This document shows, piece after piece, positions 16,615 through 26,044 of a stretch of 64,000 nucleotides of DNA. The DNA comes from Halobellus limi (GTDB lineage: Archaea; Halobacteriota; Halobacteria; Halobacteriales; Haloferacaceae). Location of the stretch: positions 992,001 to 1,056,000 of the forward strand of contig NZ_CP031311.1 in assembly GCF_004799685.1 (NCBI RefSeq), given 5' to 3'. The position numbers and the translations under genes were made by a program. The notes below the pieces were generated by a model. The model was not told where the DNA came from. It searched no databases and saw only the letters and a program-made list of their open reading frames with translations. Each line of letters begins with the position of its first letter. The first letter of the stretch is position 1.

Positions 16615-18309
16615 GTGACATACGACATCGAACTCGTCGGAAGCGGTCCGGCGGCGACGGCCGCGACCGCCGCCTTCGAGGACATCGACGCGCGCGTCGT
16701 CTCCGACGCCGACGATCCGGCGTTGACGCTCGCCGTCGTTCCGGCCGGCAGCGACGCTGCGGAGGCTTTCGACCGGTGCGAGCGGCTCGTGACCGTCGAG
16801 ATCGGCGGCGTCGGGGGCCGCGTGGTGCAGCGTCTCGACGCCTCCGTCTCCGTGTTCGGCCCGGCCGGTGCCGGATTCGCGGACCTGCGAGCGCGGGTCG
16901 CGGCGACGACCGAATCGACCGGATCGCCGACGGGCGACCGGAGCGCCGTCAGACTCGCCGGCGCGATCGCCGGACGGCGGGCGGTCGCCCTGCTCGCCGG
17001 CGACGAGGCTGTCGCCGGGACGGTCGTCGACGTCGTCGGCACCGACGCGGCGGGGACGCATCGGGTTCTTCCGGTCCCAGAGCCGGACTCGCGCGACCGA
17101 ACGGTGCGACGCGACCACCGCGAGGTCGACGTCGACGACTCGCTGGCGCGCGCGGAGCGGGCGCTCGACGAGCGGACCGGAATCGTCGCGCAGGTCGGCG
17201 AGCGCGAGTCGTTCCCGGTCCCCTACTACCTCGCGCAGACGGCCGACACCTCCGGTTTCAGCGACGCCCGCGCCGCCGAGTTCGCCGCCGGCGTCGATCC
17301 CGACTGGGACGCCGCGTTCATGAAGGCTCTCGGCGAGGCGCTCGAACGGTACTGCGCCGGCGTCTACCGCCGCTCGGAGTTCACCGTCGCGCCGGAACGA
17401 ACGCGGTCGTCGGCGGTCGCTCCCTCGCGGTTCGTGCGCCCGGAGAGGTGGGATACGGTCGACGCCGAGACGCCGATCCCGTGGGTCGAGGGCGTCGACC
17501 TCCGCACCGACGAGGCCGTGTCGCTGCCGGCGGAGTTCGTCCACTACCCGCCGCCGACCGAGCGGCACAAGCCGGCGATCACGACGGGATTGGGACTCGG
17601 CAACTCCGGGGCGGAGGCGCTGCTCTCGGGGCTCTACGAGGCGGTCGAGCGCGACGCGACGATGCTCGCGTGGTACTCGTCGTTCGAGCCGCTGGAGCTT
17701 TCGGTTTCGGACCCGACGTACGAGGAACTCCGAAAGCGGGCGCGCGCGGAAGACCTGTCGGTGACGGCGCTCCTGGTCACGCAGGACGTGGACGTGCCCG
17801 TGGTCGCCGCGGCGGTCCACCGCGAGGGCGAGTGGCCGCGGTTCGCCGTCGGCTCCGGCGCGTCGCTCGATCCGATCGACGCCGCGCGGTCGGCGCTCGC
17901 GGAGGCGCTCCAGAACTGGATGGAGTTACGGTCGATGGGCAGAGAGCAGGCCGCAGCCGAAGACGGCGCGATCGGCGAGTACGCCGACTTCCCCGGGGCC
18001 GCACGGGAGTTCGTCGACGCCGACGCCAGCGCGCCGGCCGAGAGCGTCGGCCCCGCGGAGGTCCCGACAGGCGAGGCGGAGCTCGACGCGGCGATCGAGC
18101 GGGTCGCCGACGCGGATCTCGACGTCTACGCCGCGCGGACGACGACGGCGGACGTCGCCTCCCTCGGGTTCGAGGGTGTCCGCGTCCTGGTTCCCGAGGC
18201 GCAACCGCTGTTCCAGGGCGACCCGTTCTTCGGCGAGCGGGCGCGGACGGTGCCCGCGGAGTTGGGCTTCGAGGCGGACCTCGACCGGCCGTACCACCCG
18301 TTCCCGTGA
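16615..18309 (+). CDS. YcaO-domain protein with N-terminal docking-like domain
   Basis: 564 aa from a GTG; tttttcc lies 28 bp upstream. YcaO enzymes use ATP to activate peptide amides for cyclodehydration or thioamidation, or act on ribosomal protein S12. The C-terminal two thirds hold the ATP-site pattern: ALGEALERYC (about 237), SGLYEAVERDA (about 338) and SALAEALQNW (about 426). The chain ends in PYHPFP, like the proline-rich C-terminus of active YcaO proteins. Residues 1-165 resemble the Rossmann-like leader-binding domain fused to SagD-type proteins, with LVGSGPAATAA at the start. No TfuA, dehydrogenase or precursor peptide gene is adjacent. Confidence 0.85.
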   Translation: MTYDIELVGSGPAATAATAAFEDIDARVVSDADDPALTLAVVPAGSDAAEAFDRCERLVTVEIGGVGGRVVQRLDASVSVFGPAGAGFADLRARVAATTESTGSPTGDRSAVRLAGAIAGRRAVALLAGDEAVAGTVVDVVGTDAAGTHRVLPVPEPDSRDRTVRRDHREVDVDDSLARAERALDERTGIVAQVGERESFPVPYYLAQTADTSGFSDARAAEFAAGVDPDWDAAFMKALGEALERYCAGVYRRSEFTVAPERTRSSAVAPSRFVRPERWDTVDAETPIPWVEGVDLRTDEAVSLPAEFVHYPPPTERHKPAITTGLGLGNSGAEALLSGLYEAVERDATMLAWYSSFEPLELSVSDPTYEELRKRARAEDLSVTALLVTQDVDVPVVAAAVHREGEWPRFAVGSGASLDPIDAARSALAEALQNWMELRSMGREQAAAEDGAIGEYADFPGAAREFVDADASAPAESVGPAEVPTGEAELDAAIERVADADLDVYAARTTTADVASLGFEGVRVLVPEAQPLFQGDPFFGERARTVPAELGFEADLDRPYHPFP

Positions 18310-18465
18310 CGGGGACGGTGGCACGGTCGCGACGGTGAGCGGCTGACAGCCGGCACGAATCGGTCCACGCGGCGGCGTGCCGGACTCCCGCGAGTCGCCG
18401 CGTGGTCGTTCTCAGGTGATGCGGGCCCTGGCCGCGTTCGGGTTAAAAAGTCACGGGGTGGAGTT

Positions 18466-19605
18466 TCACACGCCGAACGTCGCCCGGAGCATATCGCGCG
18501 TCCCGGGGCCGAGGCCGACCGCGAGCACGGCGACGAGGAGCAGCATCGTGTACCGGGGGCTCTCCTCGAAGATCTCGTCTTCGAACACCCAGAGCACGAA
18601 CGTCGCCGCCAGAAGCTTCACGATCAGGAACGGCCAGGTGTCGCCCGTGACTGCCAGGACCGACGGCGGGAGGACAGAGCCGGTCACGTTGACGACGAAC
18701 TCGTTGACGGGATGTTTCGGGACCAGGTTCCGGCCGGCCCCCAGCGCCGGCATCCAGTCGAGGCCGACGACGTTGGCGACGCCGTCGACCGCGTGGCCCC
18801 AGAGGACGACGAAGCCGATCCACCGGGTGCCCTCATTCACCGCGGGCGCGAACCGCTCGATGAGCAGCCACGAGACGCCCGCAGCGACGGTGGCGCCGAG
18901 GACGACGACGCCGAGTACCTGCGGGTAGAACTCGACGCCCTCGGCTCCGGTGATCACGAGCCAGAAGAGGTAGGCGAGGGTGACGAAGAGGACCGCCCAT
19001 CCGACCCCGAAAAGCGGCCGATCGTACCGCTCGACGACCCCCCTCCGCGCGGCCCAGACGGCCGCGACGACGGCGACGAGGGTGATCGCGAAGACCGTGA
19101 AGTAGATGATCGGACTGATGAAAAGCGTGTTGAGCGGGTAACTGATGAGCGCTTCCGCGGCGGGGACGGCGTCGTTGGCGTCCTCGACGACGCGGAGCGC
19201 GCCGCCGAAGAACACGAACGGAACCAGCGCGTAGAAGAACTCACGGTCCGTTCCCAGATCGAGCCGTCGCAGCATGAAGACGACCCCGATGAGCGCGACC
19301 AGCAGCGTGATCATGTAGCCGACCTCCGAGACGAGCGTGTAGCCCGGGTAGGCGACCGGTTCCGCGGCGTTCGCACACGCCCCCGAATCGTACAGGTACT
19401 CGACCGTGCTCCCGGGTCGAATCGCACAGGCCGCGGAGTTCGCGTCCGCCTGGACGGGCCCCCAGAAGTAGTGCCAGATGAACCCGTCGTAGACGACTTC
19501 CGGAAGGACCAGCGATCCGGCGACGAGTGCGACGAGCGCGCTCAGCACCCCGCCGGCCCAGAGCCGTTCGGGCGCGACGCCGACGCGTTCGGCGACTGTT
19601 GACAT
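18466..19605 (-). CDS. DUF63 family membrane protein
   Basis: 379 aa, polytopic, with about eight helices. Family marks are [17 protein letters not shown] after helix 1, [50 protein letters not shown], and [20 protein letters not shown] near residue 275. Conserved histidines and acidic residues inside the membrane suggest transport or catalysis, but the family is uncharacterised. The start [19 protein letters not shown] is preferred because upstream in-frame sequence is not hydrophobic or conserved. It lies just downstream of and on the same strand as the Lrp gene (78 bp). Confidence 0.85.
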   Translation of the reverse strand: MSTVAERVGVAPERLWAGGVLSALVALVAGSLVLPEVVYDGFIWHYFWGPVQADANSAACAIRPGSTVEYLYDSGACANAAEPVAYPGYTLVSEVGYMITLLVALIGVVFMLRRLDLGTDREFFYALVPFVFFGGALRVVEDANDAVPAAEALISYPLNTLFISPIIYFTVFAITLVAVVAAVWAARRGVVERYDRPLFGVGWAVLFVTLAYLFWLVITGAEGVEFYPQVLGVVVLGATVAAGVSWLLIERFAPAVNEGTRWIGFVVLWGHAVDGVANVVGLDWMPALGAGRNLVPKHPVNEFVVNVTGSVLPPSVLAVTGDTWPFLIVKLLAATFVLWVFEDEIFEESPRYTMLLLVAVLAVGLGPGTRDMLRATFGV

Positions 19606-19682
19606 AGCGGAAAAACCGAGGTCGGTGGTGTTGAGGATTCCGGTATCGGGCGCCAGCGTCGTCCGGACGTCTTCCGGCGCTC

Positions 19683-20132
19683 TCAGATCGGGAGCGCCCG
19701 CTCTTCGAGGTCGGTCGCGAGGATCACCATCGTCTGCGATCGGGAGAACCCCTCGATGCGGGAGATCTGCTCGAACATCAACTCGCGGAGGCCGTCCGTG
19801 TCTTCGGCGTACAGCCGAAGCACGACGTCCCACTCCCCGGTCGTGAGGTGGATCTCCTGGACGCCCTCGATCTCTCGGAGGCGTTCGACCGCGTCGGTCT
19901 CGTTCCCCTGTTCGATCCGGAGCCCGACGAGCGCGGACGTGCCCAGGCCGACGGCCCGCGGGTCGATCTTCGCGTGGTACCCCTCGATGATGCCCGCCTC
20001 TTCCATCCGCCCGACCCGATCGTGGACGGTGGCGCTGGACATCTCGATCTGTCTCGCGATCTCGCTGAACGGCGTCCGCGCGTCGGACTGGAGGATCCGA
20101 AGGATCGCCCGATCCGTCTCGTCGAGTTCCAT
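19683..20132 (-). CDS. Lrp/AsnC family transcriptional regulator
   Basis: 149 aa. An N-terminal winged helix ([19 protein letters not shown], then [20 protein letters not shown]) is followed by the RAM ligand-binding domain ([39 protein letters not shown]). These proteins form dimers to octamers and usually sense amino acids. The ligand cannot be told. The ATG at 20132 begins the conserved LDETDRAIL motif directly. It is flanked on the same strand by DUF63 and the phosphatase gene. Confidence 0.92.
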   Translation of the reverse strand: MELDETDRAILRILQSDARTPFSEIARQIEMSSATVHDRVGRMEEAGIIEGYHAKIDPRAVGLGTSALVGLRIEQGNETDAVERLREIEGVQEIHLTTGEWDVVLRLYAEDTDGLRELMFEQISRIEGFSRSQTMVILATDLEERALPI

Positions 20133-20175
20133 GTCGCTACGTAACGGGCCAGCACCTTGCGGTTTGTGGGACCTG

Positions 20176-20976
20176 TCAGTTCGCACACGACCCGTCGATC
20201 TCGCGGGCGGCCTCCAAGACGGTGTCGTGAACCCGGCCGTTCGACGCGACCAGCCCCACGGAGTCGTGTCGCCACCGCTCGCCCGCGAGGTCGGTGACCG
20301 TCCCGCCCGCGGCGCGGATCATCGCGACGCCGGCGACGGTGTCCCAGGGGTGGGCTCGCAGGTTCGTCACGACGCCGTCGATGGACCCGTCGGCGACGGC
20401 CGCGAGTTCGGCCTGCGCGCATCCCATCCGACGGAGGTCGCCGAAGCGCTCTGCGAGCGCCCCGCAGGCGCGACCGTACTGGTCTCTCTCGTCGAAGTCC
20501 CACCACATCGTCGGCGTGACGACGCAGGCCTCGGGGTCGGTCTCCGTCGAGACGGTCACGCGCTCGTCGTTGCGGTAGGTCCCCTCGCCGTCGGTCCAGT
20601 AGACGTCGCCGATCGCGGGGAAGTTCGTCGCGGCCGCGACGGGGTCGCCGTCACGGACGGCCGCGACGGCGGTCCCCCACACCCGGATCCCGCGCACGTA
20701 GTTGTTCGTGCCGTCGATCGGGTCGATGACCCACGCGGGGCCCGCCTCGGGAACGTGCTTCAACTCGTCCGCTTCCTCGCCGACGACGGCGTCGTCCGGA
20801 CGCGTCTCACGAATGACGTCGACGACCGCCGCTTGCGCGTCGCGGTCGGCCTGCGTCACGACGTCGACCTTGCCGTCCTTGCGTTCGACGTCGACGTCCG
20901 TGCGAAACCGCTCGTCGGCGACAGCCGCGCCCGCCTCGGCGGCCCGCCGGGCGAGCGCCGCTCGGTCTTCGTCCAT
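20176..20976 (-). CDS. Inositol monophosphatase family protein
   Basis: 266 aa. The metal-binding signatures are complete: VGEEADE (about residue 68), WVIDPIDGTNNYVRG (about 86-100) and HPWDTVAGVAMIRAAGG near residue 215. This family removes phosphate from inositol phosphates, fructose-1,6-bisphosphate or NADP in archaea, and the sequence alone does not choose between them. The start MDEDRAALARRAAEAGAAVA is normal. It lies 43 bp upstream of the Lrp gene and 25 bp downstream of a small membrane protein gene, all on one strand. Confidence 0.9.
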   Translation of the reverse strand: MDEDRAALARRAAEAGAAVADERFRTDVDVERKDGKVDVVTQADRDAQAAVVDVIRETRPDDAVVGEEADELKHVPEAGPAWVIDPIDGTNNYVRGIRVWGTAVAAVRDGDPVAAATNFPAIGDVYWTDGEGTYRNDERVTVSTETDPEACVVTPTMWWDFDERDQYGRACGALAERFGDLRRMGCAQAELAAVADGSIDGVVTNLRAHPWDTVAGVAMIRAAGGTVTDLAGERWRHDSVGLVASNGRVHDTVLEAAREIDGSCAN

Positions 20977-21001
20977 ACGTGAGGTCCCGACTCGGCGGTC
21001 C

Positions 21002-21355
21002 CTAAACACCGGGGATCCCGAACGCCTCGATGCCGAGGTTGAACACGGAGTTCACGATCAGGAGGATGACGAGCGCCGAGAGCCACGCGCCCACGCCGAT
21101 GATCGCGGCCTTCGTCCATCCGCCGGGGTAGCGCCAGTTGATCACGCCGACCCAGACGACGAGCGCGACGAGCGGACCGACGAGGGGGACCCACGAGGTG
21201 AGCGCCCATCCGACGGCGCCGAGGAACGCGGTCACGACGGCGTGGCCGTAGTCGTCGACGTCGACGACGAACCTGGCGCTGACGTAGATGGCGAGCCCGC
21301 CGATCAACAGCGCGACGACGAACGTGACCACCGACCCGAGGAATCCGAGTACCAT
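21002..21355 (-). CDS. Small membrane protein, function unknown
   Basis: 117 aa with about four hydrophobic segments (residues 3-28, 40-52, 55-73, 83-108). The signature WALTSWVPLVGPLVALVVWV and NWRYPGGW stretch lie between helices 2 and 3. I do not recognise the family beyond 'conserved haloarchaeal membrane protein'. ATG 21355 is at the start of the first helix. It is the first gene of a same-strand run with the phosphatase and Lrp genes. A divergent 93-aa gene starts 178 bp away. Confidence 0.7.
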   Translation of the reverse strand: MVLGFLGSVVTFVVALLIGGLAIYVSARFVVDVDDYGHAVVTAFLGAVGWALTSWVPLVGPLVALVVWVGVINWRYPGGWTKAAIIGVGAWLSALVILLIVNSVFNLGIEAFGIPGV

Positions 21356-21462
21356 ACGCGGTCGTACGCCGTCCCACCGTATAGCTGCTGGGACCGGGGG
21401 CCGGCGCGAGTGAGTGACGCCCCGACCGGGTCCGTCCGCGGCCGAGTTCACCCCGACCGCGC

Positions 21463-21514
21463 CGAAACCGAGATAATTAACTCGATTTCGAGTCGGAGTA
21501 CCTTTTAGTACTCC
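21463..21514 (+). promoter_or_regulatory. Nested palindromes over the promoter of the 93-aa gene
   Basis: Two inverted repeats lie back to back. The first, 21463-21490, is cgaaannGAG-N8-CTCnntttcg. The second, 21495-21514, has perfect 7-bp arms ggagtac/gtactcc around ctttta. The centre of the second is the TATA-like element, about 28 bp before ATG 21533. This is the layout of an operator that competes with TBP or positions a dimeric regulator at the promoter. Confidence 0.6.
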
Positions 21515-21532
21515 TACGGCGTTGGTGTAGGT

Positions 21533-21814
21533 ATGCGCCCGTCTGATGCGGCACGACAACTCCAGTATGCGGTCGCCTCGCAAACGGACACTTACGACTA
21601 CGAGATCAGCTACTGGGAGGCCCACGCCTACGAGGACGTCTTCGCGGACGTCTCCGAGCGCGGGAGCCTCTCGGACGTGATGGACGTCGTCGACGAACTC
21701 GGCGCGCGCTTCGTCGACGGCACCCGCCCTTCGCCCGCGGAGGCACGAGAGATCGCAGACGGCGTCCTCACCGCCGGCGGCCGCCCCCTGACGGACGGCG
21801 GCGACGGGAACTGA
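21533..21814 (+). CDS. Small conserved hypothetical protein
   Basis: 93 aa, acidic, no cysteine or membrane segment. The N-terminal half is aromatic-rich (QLQYAVASQTDTYDYEISYW, then EAHAYEDVFADVS) and the C-terminal half contains a helix (SDVMDVVDELGARFVDG) and a short Gly-rich tail. No family is recognised. Its promoter carries two strong palindromes (21463-21514), which suggests tight regulation. It stands alone, with a small membrane protein gene divergent upstream and birA convergent downstream. Confidence 0.6.
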   Translation: MRPSDAARQLQYAVASQTDTYDYEISYWEAHAYEDVFADVSERGSLSDVMDVVDELGARFVDGTRPSPAEAREIADGVLTAGGRPLTDGGDGN

Positions 21815-21880
21815 TCGGCTGTCCATCCGGGCGACCGCGGGCCTTTCTGCAGTCGCGTTCTTCGACCGGGAGTGACTACG

Positions 21881-21996
21881 TCGGCCACAGGCTTCTCAAG
21901 CCGGCCACAGGCTTCTCAAGCCGGCCACAGGTGCTCAAGCCGGCCGCAGGTGCTCAAATCGGCCACAGACGCTCAAGTCGGCCGCAGGTGTTCGCA
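21881..21996. repeat. Six-unit 19-20 bp tandem repeat overlapping the 3' end of birA
   Basis: Units: 21881-21900, 21901-21920, 21921-21939, 21940-21958, 21959-21977, 21978-21996. Consensus is (c/t)cggcc(a/g)caggtgctcaag, with the first two units one base longer. The last unit lies inside birA and encodes the final residues C-E-H-L-R-P-T; the preceding units are copies of it placed after the stop codon. On the birA strand every unit carries ttgag, so the stop codon tga recurs in one frame. Confidence 0.85.
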
Positions 21997-22920
21997 GTCG
22001 CCGGCGTGGACGGCGCGCTCGTCGCCGTCGTCGGTCCGGACGACGAGGCTGCCCGGGAACCGCACGTCGACGGCCTCGCCCTCGACGACGCCGCCGGGCG
22101 TGTCGATCCGGACGCGTCGGCCGAGCGTCGCGGCGTGTTCGCGCCAGGCGTCGAGTATCGTCTCGACGTCGGCGTCCGCGCTCGTGAGGTCGTAGAACGT
22201 TTCGAGGACGCGCTGGAGGAACACGCGCCGGTCGACGTCGCCGACTGCCGCGCGGAGGCTCGTCGCCTCCGGCGGGAGCGCGTCGGCGTCGATGTTCGCG
22301 TTCACCCCGGGGCCGACGACGAGCCACGAGACGCGGTCGGCCTCGCCCTCCATCTCGGTCAGGATGCCGCAGAGCTTCCGCTCCTCGCCGTCTTCGCCCG
22401 CGAGGAGGACGTCGTTCGGCCACTTGATCCGGGCGTCGGCGCCGGCCTCTCGACTCGCGCGGGCGACCGCGACGGCGGCGGCGAGCGTGTAGATCGGGAC
22501 CTCCGCGGGCGGACGGGCGGGCCGAATGAGCAGGCTCGCCCAGACTCCGCCGGAGGGCGCGGTCCACTCCCGGGCCAGCCGTCCGCGGCCGCCGGTCTGT
22601 TCGTCGGCCACGACGACGACGTTCTCGGCCCCCTCGGCGGCGAGTTCCCGGGCGCGGTCGTTCGTACTCGCGATCCGGTCGTGGTACTCGATCTCGTATG
22701 GCGCGTCGAGGCCGAACTCGATCGCCGCCGCGCCGTACGCCGGGACCGAGTCGACCCGGTAGCCGTCGTCGCCGCTCTCGACGTCGAACCCCTCCTCGCG
22801 GAGCGCCTCGACCTGCTTCCAGACCGCCGCCCGCGACACGCCGAGCCGCTCTGCGAGTTCCGGGCCGGGGACCGGGCCGTCCGCGAGCGCCGCCAGCAGT
22901 TCGCGTCGCGTGTCGTTCAT
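21973..22920 (-). CDS. birA: Biotin--[acetyl-CoA-carboxylase] ligase with HTH domain
   Basis: 315 aa. The N-terminal winged helix (residues 1-62, ELAERLGVSRAAVWKQVEAL) implies that it also represses transcription, like bacterial BirA. The ligase domain has the biotinyl-AMP loop ADEQTGGRGRLAREW near residue 105-120, KWPNDVLLAG, and GPGVNAN. A C-terminal SH3-like domain ends at CEHLRPT. It lies 19 bp downstream of the biotin carboxylase/BCCP gene on the same strand, which is its obvious protein substrate. Its last codons are part of a tandem repeat that continues past the stop. Confidence 0.94.
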   Translation of the reverse strand: MNDTRRELLAALADGPVPGPELAERLGVSRAAVWKQVEALREEGFDVESGDDGYRVDSVPAYGAAAIEFGLDAPYEIEYHDRIASTNDRARELAAEGAENVVVVADEQTGGRGRLAREWTAPSGGVWASLLIRPARPPAEVPIYTLAAAVAVARASREAGADARIKWPNDVLLAGEDGEERKLCGILTEMEGEADRVSWLVVGPGVNANIDADALPPEATSLRAAVGDVDRRVFLQRVLETFYDLTSADADVETILDAWREHAATLGRRVRIDTPGGVVEGEAVDVRFPGSLVVRTDDGDERAVHAGDCEHLRPT

Positions 22921-22939
22921 CGGGTTCTCCTCTCCGTCC

Positions 22940-24802
22940 TCACTCCAGGACGACGAGCACGTCGTCCATGTCCACGCTGTCGCCCTCCTCGACGAGGACC
23001 CGCGTGACGGTGCCGCCGCGCTCGGTGACGACGTCGTTCTCCATCTTCATCGCCTCGAGCACGCAGACCACGTCGCCGGCGGCGACCTCTTCGCCCTCCG
23101 CGACGTCGACCGAGAGGATCGTCCCCTGCATCTCCGCGGTGACCTGCTCGCCGTCGCCCTCGACGACGACCTCGCTCTCGTCGTCGCCGGTTGCCTCGTC
23201 GGGTCGCGAGCGGGTCCGACCGCCCCCGCCGGCGGCCGAACCGCCGTTCCCGACGGCGTCGAGGTCCGGTACGGGTGGTGCGCCCCGCTCTTCGAGATTG
23301 ACCTCGAAGCGCTTCCCGTTGACCTCGACGGTGAACTCCCGCTCGGTCACGTCGTCGCTAGCATCGTCGTCGGCGTCGTCGCCGCTTCCGTCGCTCCCGT
23401 CTCCGTCGCTCCCCGCCGACGCGTCGGCCGAGCCCCACTTCTCGACCGCGCGGTCGATCCGCGTCCGGTCGAGTTCCTCGTCGAGGTACTTCGTGGAGTG
23501 TTCGCCCGCGCGGAACGCCTCGTCGGTCAGCATCAGCCGGTGGAAGGGAACGATGGTCGCGAGCCCCTCGATCTCGAACTCCGAGAGCGCCCGCTCCGAA
23601 CGGGCGAGACACTCCGTCCGATCACCGGCGGCGACGATCAGTTTCGCGATCATCGAGTCGTAGTCGCCGCCGATCTCGTCGCCCTGCCGGACCGCGTCGT
23701 CGACGCGGACGCCGATCCCGCCCGGCGGATCGTACGTCTCTAAGGTCCCCGTCGCGGGCGCGAACTCGTCGGCGGCGTTCTCGGCGTTGATGCGGTACTC
23801 GATGGCGTGGCCGTCGATCTCGACGTCCTCCTGTGCGAAGTCCAGTTCCTCGCCGGCGGCGACCCGGAGCTGCCACTTCACGACGTCGATGCCGGTGACC
23901 TCCTCGGTGACAGTGTGTTCGACCTGGATCCGGGTGTTCACCTCCATGAAGTAGAACTCCCCGTCTTCGACGAGGAACTCGACCGTTCCGGCGTTCGTGT
24001 AGTCGGCCTCGCTGACGCCGCGGCGGGCCGCCTCGCCGATTCGCTCGCGGAGGTCGGCGTCGAGCGCCGGCGAGGGCGCCTCCTCGATGACCTTCTGGTG
24101 ACGGCGCTGCAGCGAGCAGTCGCGCTCGCCGAGGTGCCGCACGTTCCCGTGTTCGTCCGCGAGGATCTGCACCTCGACGTGCCGCGGCGCTTCGAGGTAC
24201 TTCTCGACGTACACGGAGGCGTTGTCGAAGTACGCCTCGCCCTCGCGCTGGGCCGTCTCCAACTGGGACTCGACCTCGTCCTCGGAGCGGACGACCTTCA
24301 GGCCGCGGCCGCCGCCGCCCCCCTCGGCCTTGATCGCGACCGGGTAGCCGTACTCGGCGGCGATCTCTTTCACTTCCCCGGCCGATTCGACCGGTTCGGT
24401 CGTTCCCGGGACCACCGGCACGTCCGCCTCCTGCATCAGCGCGCGCGCCTTGGTCTTCTCGCCGAGGCGCTCCATCGCGTCCGCGGAGGGGCCGATCCAG
24501 GTGAGTTCGCTCATCTCGACCTTGCGGGCGAACTCCGCGTTCTCCGCGAGGAAGCCGTAGCCCGGGTGGACGGCGTCGGCACCGGCCTTCCGCCCGGCCT
24601 CGATGACGGCCTCGTGGTCGAGATACGAGTCGGCCGCGCGCGCGGGACCGACGTTGTACGCCTCGTCGGCGAAGCGAACGTGACCCGCGTGCTTGTCGGC
24701 GTCGCTGTAGATCGCGACCGTGCGCACGCCCAGGTCGCGGCACGCCCGCATCACCCGGAGGGCGATCTCTCCGCGGTTGGCGACGAGAACCTTGTTGAAC
24801 AT
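22940..24802 (-). CDS. Biotin carboxylase fused to biotin carboxyl carrier protein
   Basis: 620 aa. Residues 1-445 are the ATP-grasp biotin carboxylase ([66 protein letters not shown]). A Ser/Asp/Gly-rich linker at about 470-545 leads to a C-terminal biotinyl domain with the biotinylation site [10 protein letters not shown]. This is the alpha subunit of an acetyl-/propionyl-CoA carboxylase. The carboxyltransferase subunit is not in this window, so it is encoded elsewhere. It is followed by birA after 19 bp. The ATG at 24802 is the family start; the longer reading from 24976 is rejected. Confidence 0.93.
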   Translation of the reverse strand: MFNKVLVANRGEIALRVMRACRDLGVRTVAIYSDADKHAGHVRFADEAYNVGPARAADSYLDHEAVIEAGRKAGADAVHPGYGFLAENAEFARKVEMSELTWIGPSADAMERLGEKTKARALMQEADVPVVPGTTEPVESAGEVKEIAAEYGYPVAIKAEGGGGGRGLKVVRSEDEVESQLETAQREGEAYFDNASVYVEKYLEAPRHVEVQILADEHGNVRHLGERDCSLQRRHQKVIEEAPSPALDADLRERIGEAARRGVSEADYTNAGTVEFLVEDGEFYFMEVNTRIQVEHTVTEEVTGIDVVKWQLRVAAGEELDFAQEDVEIDGHAIEYRINAENAADEFAPATGTLETYDPPGGIGVRVDDAVRQGDEIGGDYDSMIAKLIVAAGDRTECLARSERALSEFEIEGLATIVPFHRLMLTDEAFRAGEHSTKYLDEELDRTRIDRAVEKWGSADASAGSDGDGSDGSGDDADDDASDDVTEREFTVEVNGKRFEVNLEERGAPPVPDLDAVGNGGSAAGGGGRTRSRPDEATGDDESEVVVEGDGEQVTAEMQGTILSVDVAEGEEVAAGDVVCVLEAMKMENDVVTERGGTVTRVLVEEGDSVDMDDVLVVLE

Positions 24803-25009
24803 TTGCCGAAACCTTCTGAAACGCGCCACCTCTATCTGTCGGTTCCCCACGAAGGGGTGTTCGACGATCGTCGATTTCTCGGGCCCCTTCGCCGTCGGTG
24901 CAACTGACCGTTCGTCCGTCCGATAGTTCGATCCGCGAATGGATTTGAACGTTCGTGAAATACGCCGCGAATCCAAACCGCCTTATGCGTGTGTCTCCCA
25001 CGCCCATTA

Positions 25010-26044
25010 ATGTCAGTACGTGTCGGCATCCTCGGCGCAACGGGCGCAGTGGGACAGCGATTCATCCAGCTCCTCGAAGACCACCCGACCTTCGAGCTCG
25101 CGGCGCTCACCGCGTCGGAGTCGAGCGCGGGCAAGTCGTACCGCGAGGCGGCGAAGTGGCGCGTGAACACGCCGATCCCCGACGACGTCGCGGAGATGAC
25201 CGTCGGCGCGACCACGCCGGAAGACGTCCCCGACGACGTCGACCTGCTCTTCTCGTCGCTCCCCTCGGGCGTCGCGGCCGACGTCGAACCCGACTTCCTC
25301 GAGGCGGGCTACGTCGTCTCCTCGAACTCCTCGAACGACCGGATGGCCCCGGACGTGCCGCTGACGATTCCGGAGATCAACCCCGACCACCTCGACCTGA
25401 TCGAGGTCCAGCGCGAGGAGCGCGGCTGGGACGGCGCCCTCGTCAAGAACCCGAACTGCTCGACGATCACGATGGTCCCGACGCTCGCGGCACTGGACCA
25501 GTTCGGCCTCGAAGCCGTGCAGGTCTCGACCCTGCAGGCCGTCTCGGGGGCGGGCTACTCCGGCGTCACCTCGATGGAGATCATCGACAACGCCATCCCC
25601 CACATCAGCGGCGAGGACGACAAGATGGAGACCGAATCGCGGAAGCTCCTCGGCGCGTTCGACGGCGCGGAGCTCGAACTCCACGGGATGGACGTTTCGG
25701 CCTCGTGTAACCGGATTCCGACCCTGGACGGCCACCTCGAGAACGTCTTCGCCGAGACCGCCGAGGACGTCTCCGTCGACGAGGCGGCCGCGGCGATGCG
25801 CGAGTACCCGAGCGTCGATCTCCCCTCCTCGCCCGAGCCGCTCATCCACGTCTTCGAGGACTTCGACCGGCCGCAACCCCGACTCGACCGCGAGCGCGGC
25901 GACGGGATGCAGATCTCCGCCGGCGGCCTGCAGGAGACGACGAACGGCGTGCAGTACAACTGCCTCGCGCACAACACGATCCGCGGCGCGGCCGGCGCGT
26001 CGCTCCTCAACGGCGAACTGCTCGTCGAAGAGGGCTGGGTCTAA
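25010..26044 (+). CDS. asd: Aspartate-semialdehyde dehydrogenase
   Basis: 344 aa. It reduces aspartyl phosphate to the semialdehyde for Lys, Met, Thr and Ile synthesis. NADP loop GILGATGAVGQRF (residues 6-18), catalytic cysteine in LVKNPNCSTITM (about 150), and catalytic histidine in LELHGMDVSASCNRIPTLDG are present. This is the archaeal/fungal-type long form. A TATA-like ccttatg is about 28 bp before the ATG. The 207-bp divergent gap to the biotin carboxylase gene contains the palindrome gaacgttc. Confidence 0.96.
   Translation: MSVRVGILGATGAVGQRFIQLLEDHPTFELAALTASESSAGKSYREAAKWRVNTPIPDDVAEMTVGATTPEDVPDDVDLLFSSLPSGVAADVEPDFLEAGYVVSSNSSNDRMAPDVPLTIPEINPDHLDLIEVQREERGWDGALVKNPNCSTITMVPTLAALDQFGLEAVQVSTLQAVSGAGYSGVTSMEIIDNAIPHISGEDDKMETESRKLLGAFDGAELELHGMDVSASCNRIPTLDGHLENVFAETAEDVSVDEAAAAMREYPSVDLPSSPEPLIHVFEDFDRPQPRLDRERGDGMQISAGGLQETTNGVQYNCLAHNTIRGAAGASLLNGELLVEEGWV

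Noticed and set aside
15590..16621. Longer TbsP-like protein starting at 16621
   Set aside because: The extra 70 residues translate the 23-bp repeats and promoter region.
21881..21996. CRISPR array or origin iterons
   Set aside because: No spacers, and the unit is derived from the birA coding end; no Orc1/Cdc6 gene or A/T-rich unwinding region is nearby.
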